The translations under genes and the position numbers were made by a program. The notes beneath the pieces were generated by a model. The model was not told the DNA's origin. It saw only the letters and a list, made by a program, of their open reading frames with translations, and made no database searches. A stretch of 64,000 nucleotides of DNA from Woeseiaceae bacterium (GTDB taxonomy: Bacteria; Pseudomonadota; Gammaproteobacteria; Steroidobacterales; Woeseiaceae): NCBI GenBank assembly GCA_028280615.1, contig JANQLK010000016.1, forward strand, positions 310,001 through 374,000. Reading direction: 5' to 3'. Shown here piece by piece: positions 39,670 to 49,265 of the stretch (the stretch's first letter is position 1; each line of letters begins with the position of its first letter).

Positions 39670-41262
39670 ATGAACTTGCAGCAGCTACTATCCGATGTAC
39701 TCGATCACGCGCGCGGCATGTGGCGTTTTCGGTGGCACGCCGTTGGGATCGCGTGGATCGTCGCAATTCCAGGCTGGTTTTCGGTGTACAAAATGCCGGA
39801 TGTCTACGAGGCATCGGCCAAGGTCCTAGTGGACACAAACAGCCTATTGCCGTCACTGACCCAAGGGCTCGCGGCCAGCGAGAACCTGATGGACGAAGTG
39901 GCTCTCGTTAGCCGAGCACTGCTGACCCGACCGAATCTAGCGGATGTGGCTCGCAAGACCGACCTCGACCTGCGAGCGGACACGCCGCAGGCCATGGAGT
40001 CGCTGATTTCGAGTCTGCAGAAGCGGATAAAGGTCAGGGGCAGCAGCGACAACGTGTTCGAGATCAGCTTCCAGGACACCGACCGCGAGAAATCGGCCGA
40101 GGTCGTAGCGACAATCCTGGACACGTTCGTCGAGTCCTCGCTTGGCGCACAGGGCGACGATTCCGAGATGACCGAACGCGCGCTCGCCGCAGAGATCGCG
40201 GATCACGAGCAACGGCTCGTCGGCGCTGAGCGAGAACTGGCCGAGTTCAAGCGTTCCAATATCGGATACATGCCGGGGGACGGCACCGACTACTATACGC
40301 GCTTGCAGACCGCGCTTGCGGCCGTGGCGGGAACCGAGCAACAGATTCGACTGCTACGAAATCGGCGTGACGAAGTTGCGCGGCAGCTCGAAGGCGAGGA
40401 GCCGATATTCGGGCTAATGCCGTCGACACCCGCGCAGGCGGCCGCGGGCTGCAGTCGGTCCGGCAGCATTGCGCAGCTCGAGGACCAGTTGTCGACCTTG
40501 CTGGTCAATTTCACCGAGAAGCATCCCCGCGCGATCATGTTAAAGGAGACGATTGCGTCACTGAAGGCGGAATGCGAGGAGGAACTCGCGGCGATGGGAG
40601 GGCGCGTGCCGGTCGTCAATCCCGAAACGAATTCCCTGGATGCAAATCCGGTTTATCAAAACCTCAGGCTGCAGCTCAGCAACGCCGACGTCGAGTTGGC
40701 CGCATTGCAGGAGGAGCTCGCATCGCGTCGGCAACAGGTTGCCCAACTGCGCAGGGACGTCGACAAGATTTCCGAAGTCGAGACCTCGCTCAAACAGTTG
40801 AACCGAGACTATGGTGTCATTGAGTCCCGTTACCAGGAGTTACTCAGGCGTTGGGAGACCCTGCAATCGAAGAATCGCCTCGACACGATTACCGACAAGG
40901 TACAATTCCGGCCTCTGGAGCCGCCATTCGTACCGAAAGAGCCGGTGGCGCCAGATCGACCGCTGTTACTTATCGCCGTCCTTGTCTTTGCCATTGGCGC
41001 CGGCGGAGCCGTCGCATTCGCGCTGAATCAGCTGGAGCCGGTGTTTTACACACGCAGAGCTCTCACGGAAGCCACCGGGCTGCCTGTCCTCGGGAGCGTT
41101 GGTCTAATCGTTTCACCGGCGGAACGTACGCGGCGTAGGTTGCGCAACACGGCATGGGCTGGGGCCAACCTGGTTCTGTTCCTGGTTGGAGGTGCCGTCA
41201 TCGTCTTCGAGGACCCGATCACGCGGCTGGCCGACGGTCTGTTCCGAGGGGGGCTGCTGTGA
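39670..41262 (+). CDS. XrtA-system polysaccharide chain-length determinant (TIGR03007-like, Wzz family)
   Basis: This inner-membrane co-polymerase sets polymer length and couples polymerisation to export. A first transmembrane helix (about residues 18-36) follows a short cytoplasmic start. The Wzz domain then runs through a long periplasmic coiled coil (residues about 165-400) to a proline-rich exit (FRPLEPPFVPKEPVAPDRP). A second helix lies near residue 440 and a third hydrophobic helix near residue 500. The length of 530 aa is typical for the XrtA subtype. The separate tyrosine kinase gene overlaps its stop by 4 bp (GTGA), so kinase and membrane part are split, as in Gram-positive systems. 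Confidence 0.9.
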   Translation: MNLQQLLSDVLDHARGMWRFRWHAVGIAWIVAIPGWFSVYKMPDVYEASAKVLVDTNSLLPSLTQGLAASENLMDEVALVSRALLTRPNLADVARKTDLDLRADTPQAMESLISSLQKRIKVRGSSDNVFEISFQDTDREKSAEVVATILDTFVESSLGAQGDDSEMTERALAAEIADHEQRLVGAERELAEFKRSNIGYMPGDGTDYYTRLQTALAAVAGTEQQIRLLRNRRDEVARQLEGEEPIFGLMPSTPAQAAAGCSRSGSIAQLEDQLSTLLVNFTEKHPRAIMLKETIASLKAECEEELAAMGGRVPVVNPETNSLDANPVYQNLRLQLSNADVELAALQEELASRRQQVAQLRRDVDKISEVETSLKQLNRDYGVIESRYQELLRRWETLQSKNRLDTITDKVQFRPLEPPFVPKEPVAPDRPLLLIAVLVFAIGAGGAVAFALNQLEPVFYTRRALTEATGLPVLGSVGLIVSPAERTRRRLRNTAWAGANLVLFLVGGAVIVFEDPITRLADGLFRGGLL

Positions 41263-42176
41263 GCAAGATTCAGGATGCGCTCAGGCGCCTGCGGGACCAG
41301 GGCAGTGATGCTTCGAGAAGCAGCGGACAGGACACCGCGAGAGCTTTCTCGAGAAGAGTCCCGGATACCGTAATTCCAATTGCCAGTAAGAAAAAGGTTG
41401 AGATCACTGGCGAGAAGTTCGCGATCGATGAATCCGCACTCATTCGCCGTGGACTGCTAGTGCCGGTCGAGCACGCGCTGCCCGTGGCGGACGAATTTCG
41501 ACGCATCAAGCGTCCGCTGATTGATAACGCCCTACGAAACACACAAAGCGATGACTGCATGAATCTCGTAGTCGTCGCCGGCGCCGTGCCCGGCGTTGGC
41601 AAGACGTTTTGTTCGATGAACCTCGCCGCGAGCATTTCTCTCGAGCGGGAGGTATCAGTCATGTTGATAGATGCGGATGTCGCAAAGCCGCACATCAGTA
41701 CTGCCTGCGGGCTCGCTGATCGACCAGGGCTTATTGACGTGTTGGTCGACGATTCGCTTACTCTCGAAGACGTCATCGTCCGGACCGACATGAATGATGT
41801 GCAAATCCTGCCAGCCGGCCAAAAGCACTCACAGTCAACGGAGCTGCTCGCGAGCGACCGAATGCAAGAGCTGATGCACGAGGTATCAAACCGGTACCGA
41901 GACCGCCTGATTATCATGGATTCACCACCGCTCCTGATAACGAGTGAGGCGCAGGTTGTGGCCCGGCAGGCAGGGCAGGTCGCCCTCGTCGTAGAGTGCG
42001 GCAAGACCAGTAACCAGCAGATTCAGGACGCTCTCGACGTGCTGGATCGTGACAAGGCAATCAACGTCATCTTCAACAAGAGTATTCATGGCCCAGGTGG
42101 TGGGTACTACGGGGTGCACTATGGCGATTACGGAAGTTATGGATTCAATACGGAGACAGAGCCAGATCGCCCGTAG
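41259..42176 (+). CDS. XrtA-associated tyrosine autokinase (TIGR03018-like, BY-kinase)
   Basis: This cytoplasmic bacterial tyrosine kinase pairs with the chain-length protein to control polymerisation. Walker A is GAVPGVGKTF (about residues 107-116), Walker A' is VMLIDADVAKP and Walker B is RLIIMDSPPLL. The C-terminal tail is a tyrosine cluster with six Tyr within about 15 residues (GGYYGVHYGDYGSYG), the expected autophosphorylation site. The GTG at 41259 overlaps the stop of the previous gene and gives the family N-terminus MSKIQDALRRLRDQG. The length is 305 aa. Its 3' end overlaps the next gene by 38 bp. Confidence 0.92.
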   Translation: MSKIQDALRRLRDQGSDASRSSGQDTARAFSRRVPDTVIPIASKKKVEITGEKFAIDESALIRRGLLVPVEHALPVADEFRRIKRPLIDNALRNTQSDDCMNLVVVAGAVPGVGKTFCSMNLAASISLEREVSVMLIDADVAKPHISTACGLADRPGLIDVLVDDSLTLEDVIVRTDMNDVQILPAGQKHSQSTELLASDRMQELMHEVSNRYRDRLIIMDSPPLLITSEAQVVARQAGQVALVVECGKTSNQQIQDALDVLDRDKAINVIFNKSIHGPGGGYYGVHYGDYGSYGFNTETEPDRP

Positions 42177-43602
42177 TTCTGGAAGCAACGGCTGTTTGCT
42201 GCTCGTCCTTGCGCTCCTGTTTTCGATGAACGCGGAGGCAGAGCTGGACGCCGGGATAAGCATAGGCATTTCGCGCACCGACAACGTCTTCCTGTCGCCG
42301 CCGGGGCAGGAGTTCGATGATCGCTTTACCCAGGTTTCGCCTTTCTTGAACTGGGCAAAAGAGACTCCAACGTACGATGGGCTATTCAACTATCGATACG
42401 ACCGTTTCGACTACGACGATTTCAGCCTCGATCAGTCATGGCATTTCCTCGATGCGCGTCTCGCCGGAAAGGCATTGGAGGAGGCCCTCAGATTCGAAGT
42501 TGGCGCATCTCGGCGACAAGTGTTGCAGCTGCCGGAGCAAGACATTTTGCCGGGTCAAGCGCCGATATCCGGTAACCTGACGGATCTCGATCAATGGTAC
42601 GTCGAGCCGAGCTTCAATCAAAGGTTGGGTGGCTCCAGTACGCTGCTGCTCCGCTATCGATACACGGATTCGCGGTACGATAACCTCGGCGTGGATTCGA
42701 GTCAGATTGCGCTTGACAACGAGACGCAGGACGCTCAGTTTTCGCTTGACAACTACGAATCAGGACAGGGCCTGACATGGGCGTTACGTTACGATTTCGT
42801 CAGGACAGATTACGACAACGAACTGTTTCTTCCCTTCGAGTACCAGAAAGCAGGTGCGGAACTGGGTTTCTGGGCCGGGTCGGGTATGCGGGTATTTGCA
42901 GGCGGCGGGCAGGAGAGCAAGTGGGACGACCCATTCGATCGGTCGCCGCAGGATCCGTACTGGGAAGCGGGTTTTGCCTATCAGTCAGGAGACAAGATCA
43001 ATGCCGAGATCGCGGCTGGCGAACGTAGTTTTGGTGAATCGCTCAGGGCGTCACTCTCATACGACTTCCGGCGTGGCAATACTACCGTTCGTTACCTGGA
43101 GCAGCCGACAACAGAGGGCTTCAACTTCCGCCGCGGTGGCAACCCGATCAATCCGCAGGATCCGGACGATTTCTTGACGAATCCCGGGCGGGCGGAACGA
43201 TTCATTTCGAACCGGTTTGACTGGAGCCTGACCTTGGAGGGACGCCGAACCCAGTTTCTTGTTTCCGTACTCGCCGAAGAGCGTACCGCGCGTACTGCTG
43301 CAGACGGAACGCTCTTGGAAGACCAGGGACAGCGCTCGTTAAACGCGCGATTCTCCTGGAATGCGGGTACACGAACTGAATTTGTACTGGACGGCTCCTT
43401 CATCAATCGCGATTTCGCTGACGACGTTGAGGACGAACTTGTGCGCGGCATAGTGGCGATCAACTATCGACTCGGCTCGAGAACGACCTTGTCACTCGCA
43501 CACCAGCACATCGACCAGGCGCCTGGTGAAACTGGCGCTGCCCGGGCGTTCACAGCCGACACCACATCCCTGTTCGTCACCTTTGCGCTGCGAAACGACT
43601 GA
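42139..43602 (+). CDS. XrtA-associated outer-membrane beta-barrel protein (TIGR03016-like)
   Basis: This is a predicted outer-membrane barrel conserved in exosortase A loci. It may be a surface or export porin for the polymer, but its function is not established. From ATG 42139 the protein has a signal peptide (basic stretch, then CLLLVLALLFSMNAEA) followed by about 450 residues of alternating beta-strands rich in Tyr, Asp and Arg, ending in the barrel-like C-terminus TTSLFVTFALRND. ATG 42121 is an alternative. The start lies inside the tyrosine kinase gene, which implies translational coupling. The length is 487 aa. Confidence 0.85.
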   Translation: MDSIRRQSQIARSSGSNGCLLLVLALLFSMNAEAELDAGISIGISRTDNVFLSPPGQEFDDRFTQVSPFLNWAKETPTYDGLFNYRYDRFDYDDFSLDQSWHFLDARLAGKALEEALRFEVGASRRQVLQLPEQDILPGQAPISGNLTDLDQWYVEPSFNQRLGGSSTLLLRYRYTDSRYDNLGVDSSQIALDNETQDAQFSLDNYESGQGLTWALRYDFVRTDYDNELFLPFEYQKAGAELGFWAGSGMRVFAGGGQESKWDDPFDRSPQDPYWEAGFAYQSGDKINAEIAAGERSFGESLRASLSYDFRRGNTTVRYLEQPTTEGFNFRRGGNPINPQDPDDFLTNPGRAERFISNRFDWSLTLEGRRTQFLVSVLAEERTARTAADGTLLEDQGQRSLNARFSWNAGTRTEFVLDGSFINRDFADDVEDELVRGIVAINYRLGSRTTLSLAHQHIDQAPGETGAARAFTADTTSLFVTFALRND

Positions 43603-43633
43603 CGGCTGCGAAGCGGGACCTGGTGTGTCGGAT

Positions 43634-44503
43634 ATGCAGGAGAAGACGTCGGCGGCAGGCCCAGGTGAGTCACACGTAATGAGTTGCGATGTCGAGGACT
43701 ACTTTCAGGTTTCTGCTTTCGAACACCTGGTTCCGAAGAACCAGTGGATCCGGATCGAATGCCGGATTCCCGGCAATGTCGATAAGGCATTGGCGCGTCT
43801 CGATGAACACGGTGCTCGAGCAACTTTCTTTACCTTGGGATGGGTGGCAGAGCAGCATCCCGAGGTAGTGCGCCGAATTAGCGATGCTGGTCACGAGGTT
43901 GCGAGTCACGGCATGCAGCACGTCCGAGTCTGGTCTCAGCGGCCGGAGGAGTTCTTCGCCGATGCCAGTCGGTCGAAAAAGCTGTTGGAGGATGTGTCGG
44001 GACAGGAAGTTCGGGGCTATCGCGCCGCCAGCTGGTCAATTGACCAGCGAACGCCGTGGGCCTGGCAGGAATTAGCCCGGGCAGGCTACACCTACAGCTC
44101 GAGCATCTATCCGGTCAGCCATGACCACTACGGGTCGCCGGACTCGCCGTCGTCGGCCTACATTGACGAATCGAGCGGGGTTCTCGAGATACCCGCCAGC
44201 ACGACACGATTATTCGGACGGAGAGTACCGATTTCAGGTGGCGGCTATTTCAGGCTCTATCCGCTGGGCGTTTCACGCTGGTTCATCAACAGGGAAGCGC
44301 GTCGATCCAAGAATCCCTACATCTTCTATTTCCACCCTTGGGAGCTGGATCCTGAGCAGCCGCGGATGACGCAAGCTGGTCGAAAGGCAAAGTTCCGTCA
44401 CTACCTCAACCTCGACCAGTTCGAATCACGTTGGATTGCGTTGTTGAAGGAGTACCGTTGGGACCGGATGGATCGACTGTATCTCGACGCCGAATCGTCA
44501 TGA
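43634..44503 (+). CDS. XrtA-system polysaccharide deacetylase (TIGR03006-like, CE4)
   Basis: This carbohydrate esterase family 4 protein probably removes acetyl groups from the exopolysaccharide. The metal-binding residues are in MSCDVEDYFQ (Asp) and SHGMQHVRVW (His-x3-His), and GYRAASWSI and FYFHPWELD are further NodB-domain motifs. I choose ATG 43634; GTG 43625 is close by, and the longer upstream reading overlaps the barrel gene. There is no signal peptide, which is usual for this subfamily and places the enzyme in the cytoplasm. The length is 289 aa. Its stop overlaps the next start as ATGA. Confidence 0.92.
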   Translation: MQEKTSAAGPGESHVMSCDVEDYFQVSAFEHLVPKNQWIRIECRIPGNVDKALARLDEHGARATFFTLGWVAEQHPEVVRRISDAGHEVASHGMQHVRVWSQRPEEFFADASRSKKLLEDVSGQEVRGYRAASWSIDQRTPWAWQELARAGYTYSSSIYPVSHDHYGSPDSPSSAYIDESSGVLEIPASTTRLFGRRVPISGGGYFRLYPLGVSRWFINREARRSKNPYIFYFHPWELDPEQPRMTQAGRKAKFRHYLNLDQFESRWIALLKEYRWDRMDRLYLDAESS

Positions 44504-45594
44504 ACTCCGCAGTCAACCAAGGTGTGGCAAATGAGGCGCCGGCCATGCCCGTCGAATCCGCGCCGCGCGTCCGCCTTGCTACCGATAGCGATCGTGAGCG
44601 ATGGAACGATTTCGTCGACTCTGCGGCCGGTGCCGAGATTTATCATCTCTTCGAGTGGCGGCATTTGCTGGAGGACGTGTTCGGTCACAATTGCCACTAC
44701 CTGCTTGCCGAGAGCAGAGACGGACGAGTGGTCGGCGTGCTGCCGGTCTCCGAGATTTCGAGTTTGTTGTTTGGCCGCTTCTTCGTTTCGATCCCTTATT
44801 TCAACTACTGCGGTGTACTCGCCGAGTCGAGCACAGCGCGAGATGTATTGGTCGGCACAGTGTGCGATATCGCCAATGAAGCCCGTGCCGATCACGTGGA
44901 GTTTCGACATCGGGACGGCATCAAGCTCGACTTACCTTTTCGTACGGACAAGGTTGCTATGCAACTGTCACTGCCCAGCGACGCCGACGCACTGTGGAAG
45001 CAATTCTCGTCGAAGCTAAGGGCGCAGATCCGGCGTCCGCGGAAAGAAGGCGCTCGTTGTATCGAGGGTGGTGCGGAGCTGCTTGACGACTTTTACGTCG
45101 TATTCGCCCGCAACATGCGCGATCTCGGCACGCCCGTTTTCCCGCGGACGATGTTTGCACGGATGCTGCAGTTGTTTCCCGATGCAGCACGTGTGTTCGT
45201 TGTTTATCTTGGCGACACGCCCGCGGCAGCTGGAATTACTGTCGGCTACCGCGGACTCCTTGAAATCCCCGTCGCTTCGTCGCTTCGAGAGTACAATCGC
45301 CAGGCCGTCAATATGCTCTTGTACTGGAGCGTCCTCGAGTACGGTATTCGGGAACGGTACAAGGTGTTCGACTTTGGCCGATCGACCGTGGACTCCGGCC
45401 CTCATCGCTTCAAGAAACAGTGGGGCGCCGAGCCTGGGCCGCTTGGGTGGTATTACTGGCTGCGCCAAGGCAACTCGTTACCGCAGCTCAATCCCTCTAA
45501 TCCGAAATTCCGGCTCGCAAGAGCCATGTGGCAGCGTCTGCCGGTGCGTGTCGCAACGATTCTCGGTCCGAGGGTCGTCCGCTATCTCGCCTGA
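44500..45594 (+). CDS. FemAB-related XrtA-associated protein (TIGR03019-like, GNAT fold)
   Basis: This is a peptidoglycan-interpeptide-transferase-like protein made of two GNAT-type domains, presumed to acylate or aminoacylate a glycan or lipid intermediate. Typical features are the N-terminal IYHLFEWRHLLEDVFGH, SKLRAQIRRPRKEGA in the middle, and YNRQAVNMLLYWSVLEYGI with FDFGRSTVDSGPHRFKKQWGAEP near the C-terminus. The ATG overlaps the deacetylase stop (ATGA), so the genes are translationally coupled. The length of 364 aa is usual. The donor is unknown. Confidence 0.9.
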   Translation: MNSAVNQGVANEAPAMPVESAPRVRLATDSDRERWNDFVDSAAGAEIYHLFEWRHLLEDVFGHNCHYLLAESRDGRVVGVLPVSEISSLLFGRFFVSIPYFNYCGVLAESSTARDVLVGTVCDIANEARADHVEFRHRDGIKLDLPFRTDKVAMQLSLPSDADALWKQFSSKLRAQIRRPRKEGARCIEGGAELLDDFYVVFARNMRDLGTPVFPRTMFARMLQLFPDAARVFVVYLGDTPAAAGITVGYRGLLEIPVASSLREYNRQAVNMLLYWSVLEYGIRERYKVFDFGRSTVDSGPHRFKKQWGAEPGPLGWYYWLRQGNSLPQLNPSNPKFRLARAMWQRLPVRVATILGPRVVRYLA

Positions 45595-45608
45595 CGAGGA
45601 GAGAAGGA

Positions 45609-47552
45609 ATGTGCGGAATCGTCGGCGTCTTTCAAACACCGGGCAGGGCGAATCGATACTCGCTCGAGGATGTCCGCGCCATGGCGGAGGTCATAGCGCA
45701 CCGCGGTCCGGACGACGACGGTTTCCTGGAGTATGGACCCCTGACCTTCGGCATGCGTCGACTGTCGATCATTGACCTTGAGGGTGGTCAGCAACCGATT
45801 GCGAACGAAGACTCGACGGTTTTCGTCATCAACAACGGCGAAATATACAACTATCGGCAATTGCGCGAGTTACTCGTATCGTTGGGGCATCGCTTCCGCT
45901 CGAATAGCGACACCGAGGTCATCGTCCACGCCTACGAGGAATTTGGCGACGAGTTCGTAAAGCGGCTGGACGGCATGTTCGCGCTGGCGGTTTTCGACAC
46001 GCGACGAGAGCGCCTCATCGTGGCAAGGGACAGGATGGGGATCAAGCCGCTTTACTTCCGACGAGACGAGCAAGGATTTGCGTTCGCGTCCGAAGTCAAG
46101 TCGTTACTTGCTCTGCCAGGAGTATCCGCTGAGGTCGACGAGTCATCCCTCGTGGACTACCTATCTATCGGGTATTCCGTGGCACCTGGGACCATATTCA
46201 GCGGAATCGACAAGCTATCGCCTGCATCAATGGTCACAATTGACGCAGACGGTGTCGAATTCAAGCCGTATTGGTCGCCGCCAAAGGCGACGGACGAAAC
46301 GCACGATTTCGCCGGTTGGGTCGATCGGGTCCGTGCAGAGTTTGATCGTGCGGTAGAAGACCACATGGTTGCAGACGTGCCTGTCGGGGCATTTCTCAGC
46401 GGTGGCATCGATTCGAGCGCCGTCTGTCACCTCATGGCAGAACATACGGATGCCGAACTGAATACCTACAGCATCGGCTACGCGGGCGGCAAGGCAGAGC
46501 GCTACTACAATGAGCTATCCTACGCCCGGCAGGTCGCCGACAAACTCGGCACTCGGCATCGCGAGATTGAAGTGCAGCCCGACGTCGCATCGTTGTTGCC
46601 CAAACTGATTTGGCACCTCGAGGAGCCTATATCGGACAGCGCGATTACGACGACGTTCCTCGTGTCCGAGCTAGCCTCAAAGAGCGTGAAGGTAATCCTG
46701 TCGGGCGTCGGGGGTGACGAGCTTTTTGCAGGCTACAATCGCTACCTCGGCGGACACTATCACTCGTATCTGGACCGGCTGCCGCGCTGGTGCCGGCAGG
46801 GCGTGCTACCGCGGATTGCGGAACTCCTTCCGAGCGGCCGACAGAACCGGCTGATGGACATCTGCCGTTATGCGAAACGGTTTTTCGAAGCCAGCGAACT
46901 CGAGCCTGCACAGCGCTATGCGTATTACCTCGCAACGGCGAATCGCCTGACGGTTCATTCTCTGCTGGGCGCTGAGCTCGCAGAAAGGGATAGCGGCCTC
47001 GTTCACGTGGCTCGCGTCGAGGAGGAGATTGAGGACGAACTCCTGCGCCTCTTTCGCATCGACTGGCAGACCCAACTCGCCGAAAATCTTCTTCTGCTTA
47101 CCGATAAGATGACAATGGCCTGCAGCATCGAATGTCGTGTACCGTTCCTCGATCAAAGGCTGGTCGAACTCGCCAGCTCGGTGCCATCGGAGCACAAGTT
47201 GCCGCATGGCACGCTAAAGGGGCTGCTGAGGGCGGCTTTACGACAAGAACTCCCGCCAGAGATTATCGACCGGCGCAAACGCGGTTTCGGAGCCCCGGTC
47301 GGTGCCTGGTTCAAACGCGATCTTGCATCGCTTAGATGGGAGCTGCTCGGAGCACATGCGCTCGGCGCAAGAGACTTGCTCGACGCGCGGGCGATCAGGC
47401 GTATTTGTGATTTGCACGATCAGAATCGAGCGGACTATACGGACCTGATTCTGGTGCTTATGAACCTCGAAGTCTGGATGCGCTTGTTCGTTGATGGCCG
47501 ATCGCATGAGGACGTTTCGGCAGAATTGCGGGCGCATTTGGCGGCAGCGTAA
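45609..47552 (+). CDS. XrtA-locus class II glutamine amidotransferase, asparagine-synthase type (first copy)
   Basis: This two-domain protein has an N-terminal Ntn glutaminase and a C-terminal ATP-pyrophosphatase synthetase domain, like AsnB. It may amidate a uronic acid carboxyl in the exopolysaccharide. Processing to MCGIVGVF exposes catalytic Cys2. Glutaminase motifs are HRGPDDDGF and NNGEIYNYRQL; the PP-loop is FLSGGIDSSAV and GVGGDELFAGYNRY follows. The ATG is preceded by GAGGAGAGAAGG. The length is 647 aa. The stop overlaps the exosortase start (TAATG). Assignment to carboxyl amidation of sugar is an inference from the locus; true asparagine synthesis cannot be excluded. Confidence 0.87.
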   Translation: MCGIVGVFQTPGRANRYSLEDVRAMAEVIAHRGPDDDGFLEYGPLTFGMRRLSIIDLEGGQQPIANEDSTVFVINNGEIYNYRQLRELLVSLGHRFRSNSDTEVIVHAYEEFGDEFVKRLDGMFALAVFDTRRERLIVARDRMGIKPLYFRRDEQGFAFASEVKSLLALPGVSAEVDESSLVDYLSIGYSVAPGTIFSGIDKLSPASMVTIDADGVEFKPYWSPPKATDETHDFAGWVDRVRAEFDRAVEDHMVADVPVGAFLSGGIDSSAVCHLMAEHTDAELNTYSIGYAGGKAERYYNELSYARQVADKLGTRHREIEVQPDVASLLPKLIWHLEEPISDSAITTTFLVSELASKSVKVILSGVGGDELFAGYNRYLGGHYHSYLDRLPRWCRQGVLPRIAELLPSGRQNRLMDICRYAKRFFEASELEPAQRYAYYLATANRLTVHSLLGAELAERDSGLVHVARVEEEIEDELLRLFRIDWQTQLAENLLLLTDKMTMACSIECRVPFLDQRLVELASSVPSEHKLPHGTLKGLLRAALRQELPPEIIDRRKRGFGAPVGAWFKRDLASLRWELLGAHALGARDLLDARAIRRICDLHDQNRADYTDLILVLMNLEVWMRLFVDGRSHEDVSAELRAHLAAA

Positions 47553-49261
47553 TGCGTCGTTCCTCCACGATGATTGCTCAGTTGGGGCGTGAATCGCTAA
47601 CACGGATCGCACTGGTGTTCGGCGTAGGCGCGCTTGTCATCGCGGTCTACTGGCAGAGTTACTCGAGTATGTTGTGGCAGTGGAACCGTTCGGATCATTC
47701 ACACGGCCTTGTGGTGGTACCGCTGGTCATATTCCTGATATGGCGGTGCCGATCGGATCTGGTTGGTGTCTCGATCAAACCGAGCCTGTGGGGCATGTCC
47801 GCCGTATTCCTGCTGGTCCCGTTGTGGATCTTGGCGCGCCTGACCGCGGTACAGGTTGTTGAACATGCAGTTGCCATTGCATTGATTCCAGCCTTCATTG
47901 TTGCAACCCTCGGCAGAGAATTGGCGTCGCGCATTGCATTTCCGCTGTTGTTCCTGGGTTTTGCGCTGCCGGTAAGTGATGCCTTCGTACCGTTTCTGGT
48001 CGAAGTCACCGCAGATATTTCATCGTTTCTATTGAGCGTCTTTGGAGTTCCCGCATACAGGGAAGGCCGATACCTGACTTTGCCAGGCGCAAGCTTCGTA
48101 ATCGCGGATGTCTGTAGTGGTGTCCGTTATCTGATGGCCGGGCTCATGGTGACAACGCTGTTCGGCTATTTGCACTTCCGTTCAATAGGACGTCAGCTGC
48201 TATTTGCCGTCTCGGCTGCTGTGATCTTGATTATCGCCAATGGTGTTCGCGCATTCATAGTGATGGCAATTGCATCTGCCTCGAACCTGAAGTACCTCGG
48301 TGGCAAAGACCATATTCTATTCGGATGGCTCCTTTTCGCGATCGTGGTTTTTACTTTTCTGTGGCTTGGGTCACGCTACGCAGACAAGCCGAGCATGAAG
48401 TCAGGTGAAAGAAGCGCTGACAACGAGGCTGAGCACTCGAAGACTCGCCATCCGATTCGGCTCACCGTCATTCTTGTCGTAAGCATGCTTATCGTGACCA
48501 TTCGTCCCTTCCTCGGTGAGTACGGCGCTTTCGAAAGCACCTCCGGTTTCGCGGCCTTTCTCATGGCGGTGATTGTACTGATTTGGGTTCTGAGTTCGCG
48601 TGACAAGGGCACCCATGGCGGTAACTCGGCATTGGGCACTGAGTCTTTCCTGACTTTCATTCCGGCCGTGATCGCTGCCGCAGCGCTACTGGCCGGACCA
48701 TTCTCCGTCAACTCTGCTCTCCGCGTATCCGACGCTTCGCAGGCAACTATCAACATCGAGTCCATTCCAGGGTGCGAAGGGCCTCGAGAGTGGCGAGAAG
48801 ACTGGCGCCCGGCAATGAGCGGTGCGGTACGTGAGGCACTCGCGACATTTAGCTGTGACAGTGCGACTTTGAACGTGTTTGTCGCAGCCTATGCGGATCT
48901 GGAGCCCGGCAAAGAACTGATAAGTTCCTCCAATCAAATTTTTCCGGAGGTCTGGTCTCGCTATTCAAGAGGACTGGAACGACTATCAGGTGTTGAATCG
49001 AATAACCTGCCCGTTCTCGAGCAGCAGTTCGAACTGCCGAGCGGTGAGACACGTACATGGCACTGGTATGTGGTCGACAGCCACCAGGAAACATCGGGAG
49101 CTATGGTCAAGGCTCGGCAACTCTGGGCGCTGCTGGGCCGACGTCCGGATGGCGGGAGGGTCGTCGTCATCGCAGTTCGAAATGCAAATGATTCAGATCA
49201 GGCCAGGAAACTCCTCGCTGCTGCTGCCGGTCAGCTACCGTCGGCGTATAGAGGAGAGTGA
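47552..49261 (+). CDS. xrtA: Exosortase A with C-terminal EpsI domain
   Basis: XrtA (EpsH) is an inner-membrane cysteine transpeptidase-like enzyme that cleaves C-terminal PEP-CTERM sorting signals. About eight helices span residues 15-280. The catalytic triad is visible as Cys188 in IADVCSGVRYL, Arg233 in ANGVRAF and His254 in KDHILFGW. Further helices lie at about 300-390, and a soluble EpsI-like (DUF3485) domain fills residues about 395-560, with IESIPGCEGPREW at its start and TRTWHWYVVD inside. The length is 569 aa. The start overlaps the amidotransferase stop by 1 bp. No PEP-CTERM substrate is encoded in this window. Confidence 0.93.
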   Translation: MRRSSTMIAQLGRESLTRIALVFGVGALVIAVYWQSYSSMLWQWNRSDHSHGLVVVPLVIFLIWRCRSDLVGVSIKPSLWGMSAVFLLVPLWILARLTAVQVVEHAVAIALIPAFIVATLGRELASRIAFPLLFLGFALPVSDAFVPFLVEVTADISSFLLSVFGVPAYREGRYLTLPGASFVIADVCSGVRYLMAGLMVTTLFGYLHFRSIGRQLLFAVSAAVILIIANGVRAFIVMAIASASNLKYLGGKDHILFGWLLFAIVVFTFLWLGSRYADKPSMKSGERSADNEAEHSKTRHPIRLTVILVVSMLIVTIRPFLGEYGAFESTSGFAAFLMAVIVLIWVLSSRDKGTHGGNSALGTESFLTFIPAVIAAAALLAGPFSVNSALRVSDASQATINIESIPGCEGPREWREDWRPAMSGAVREALATFSCDSATLNVFVAAYADLEPGKELISSSNQIFPEVWSRYSRGLERLSGVESNNLPVLEQQFELPSGETRTWHWYVVDSHQETSGAMVKARQLWALLGRRPDGGRVVVIAVRNANDSDQARKLLAAAAGQLPSAYRGE

Positions 49262-49265
49262 GGCG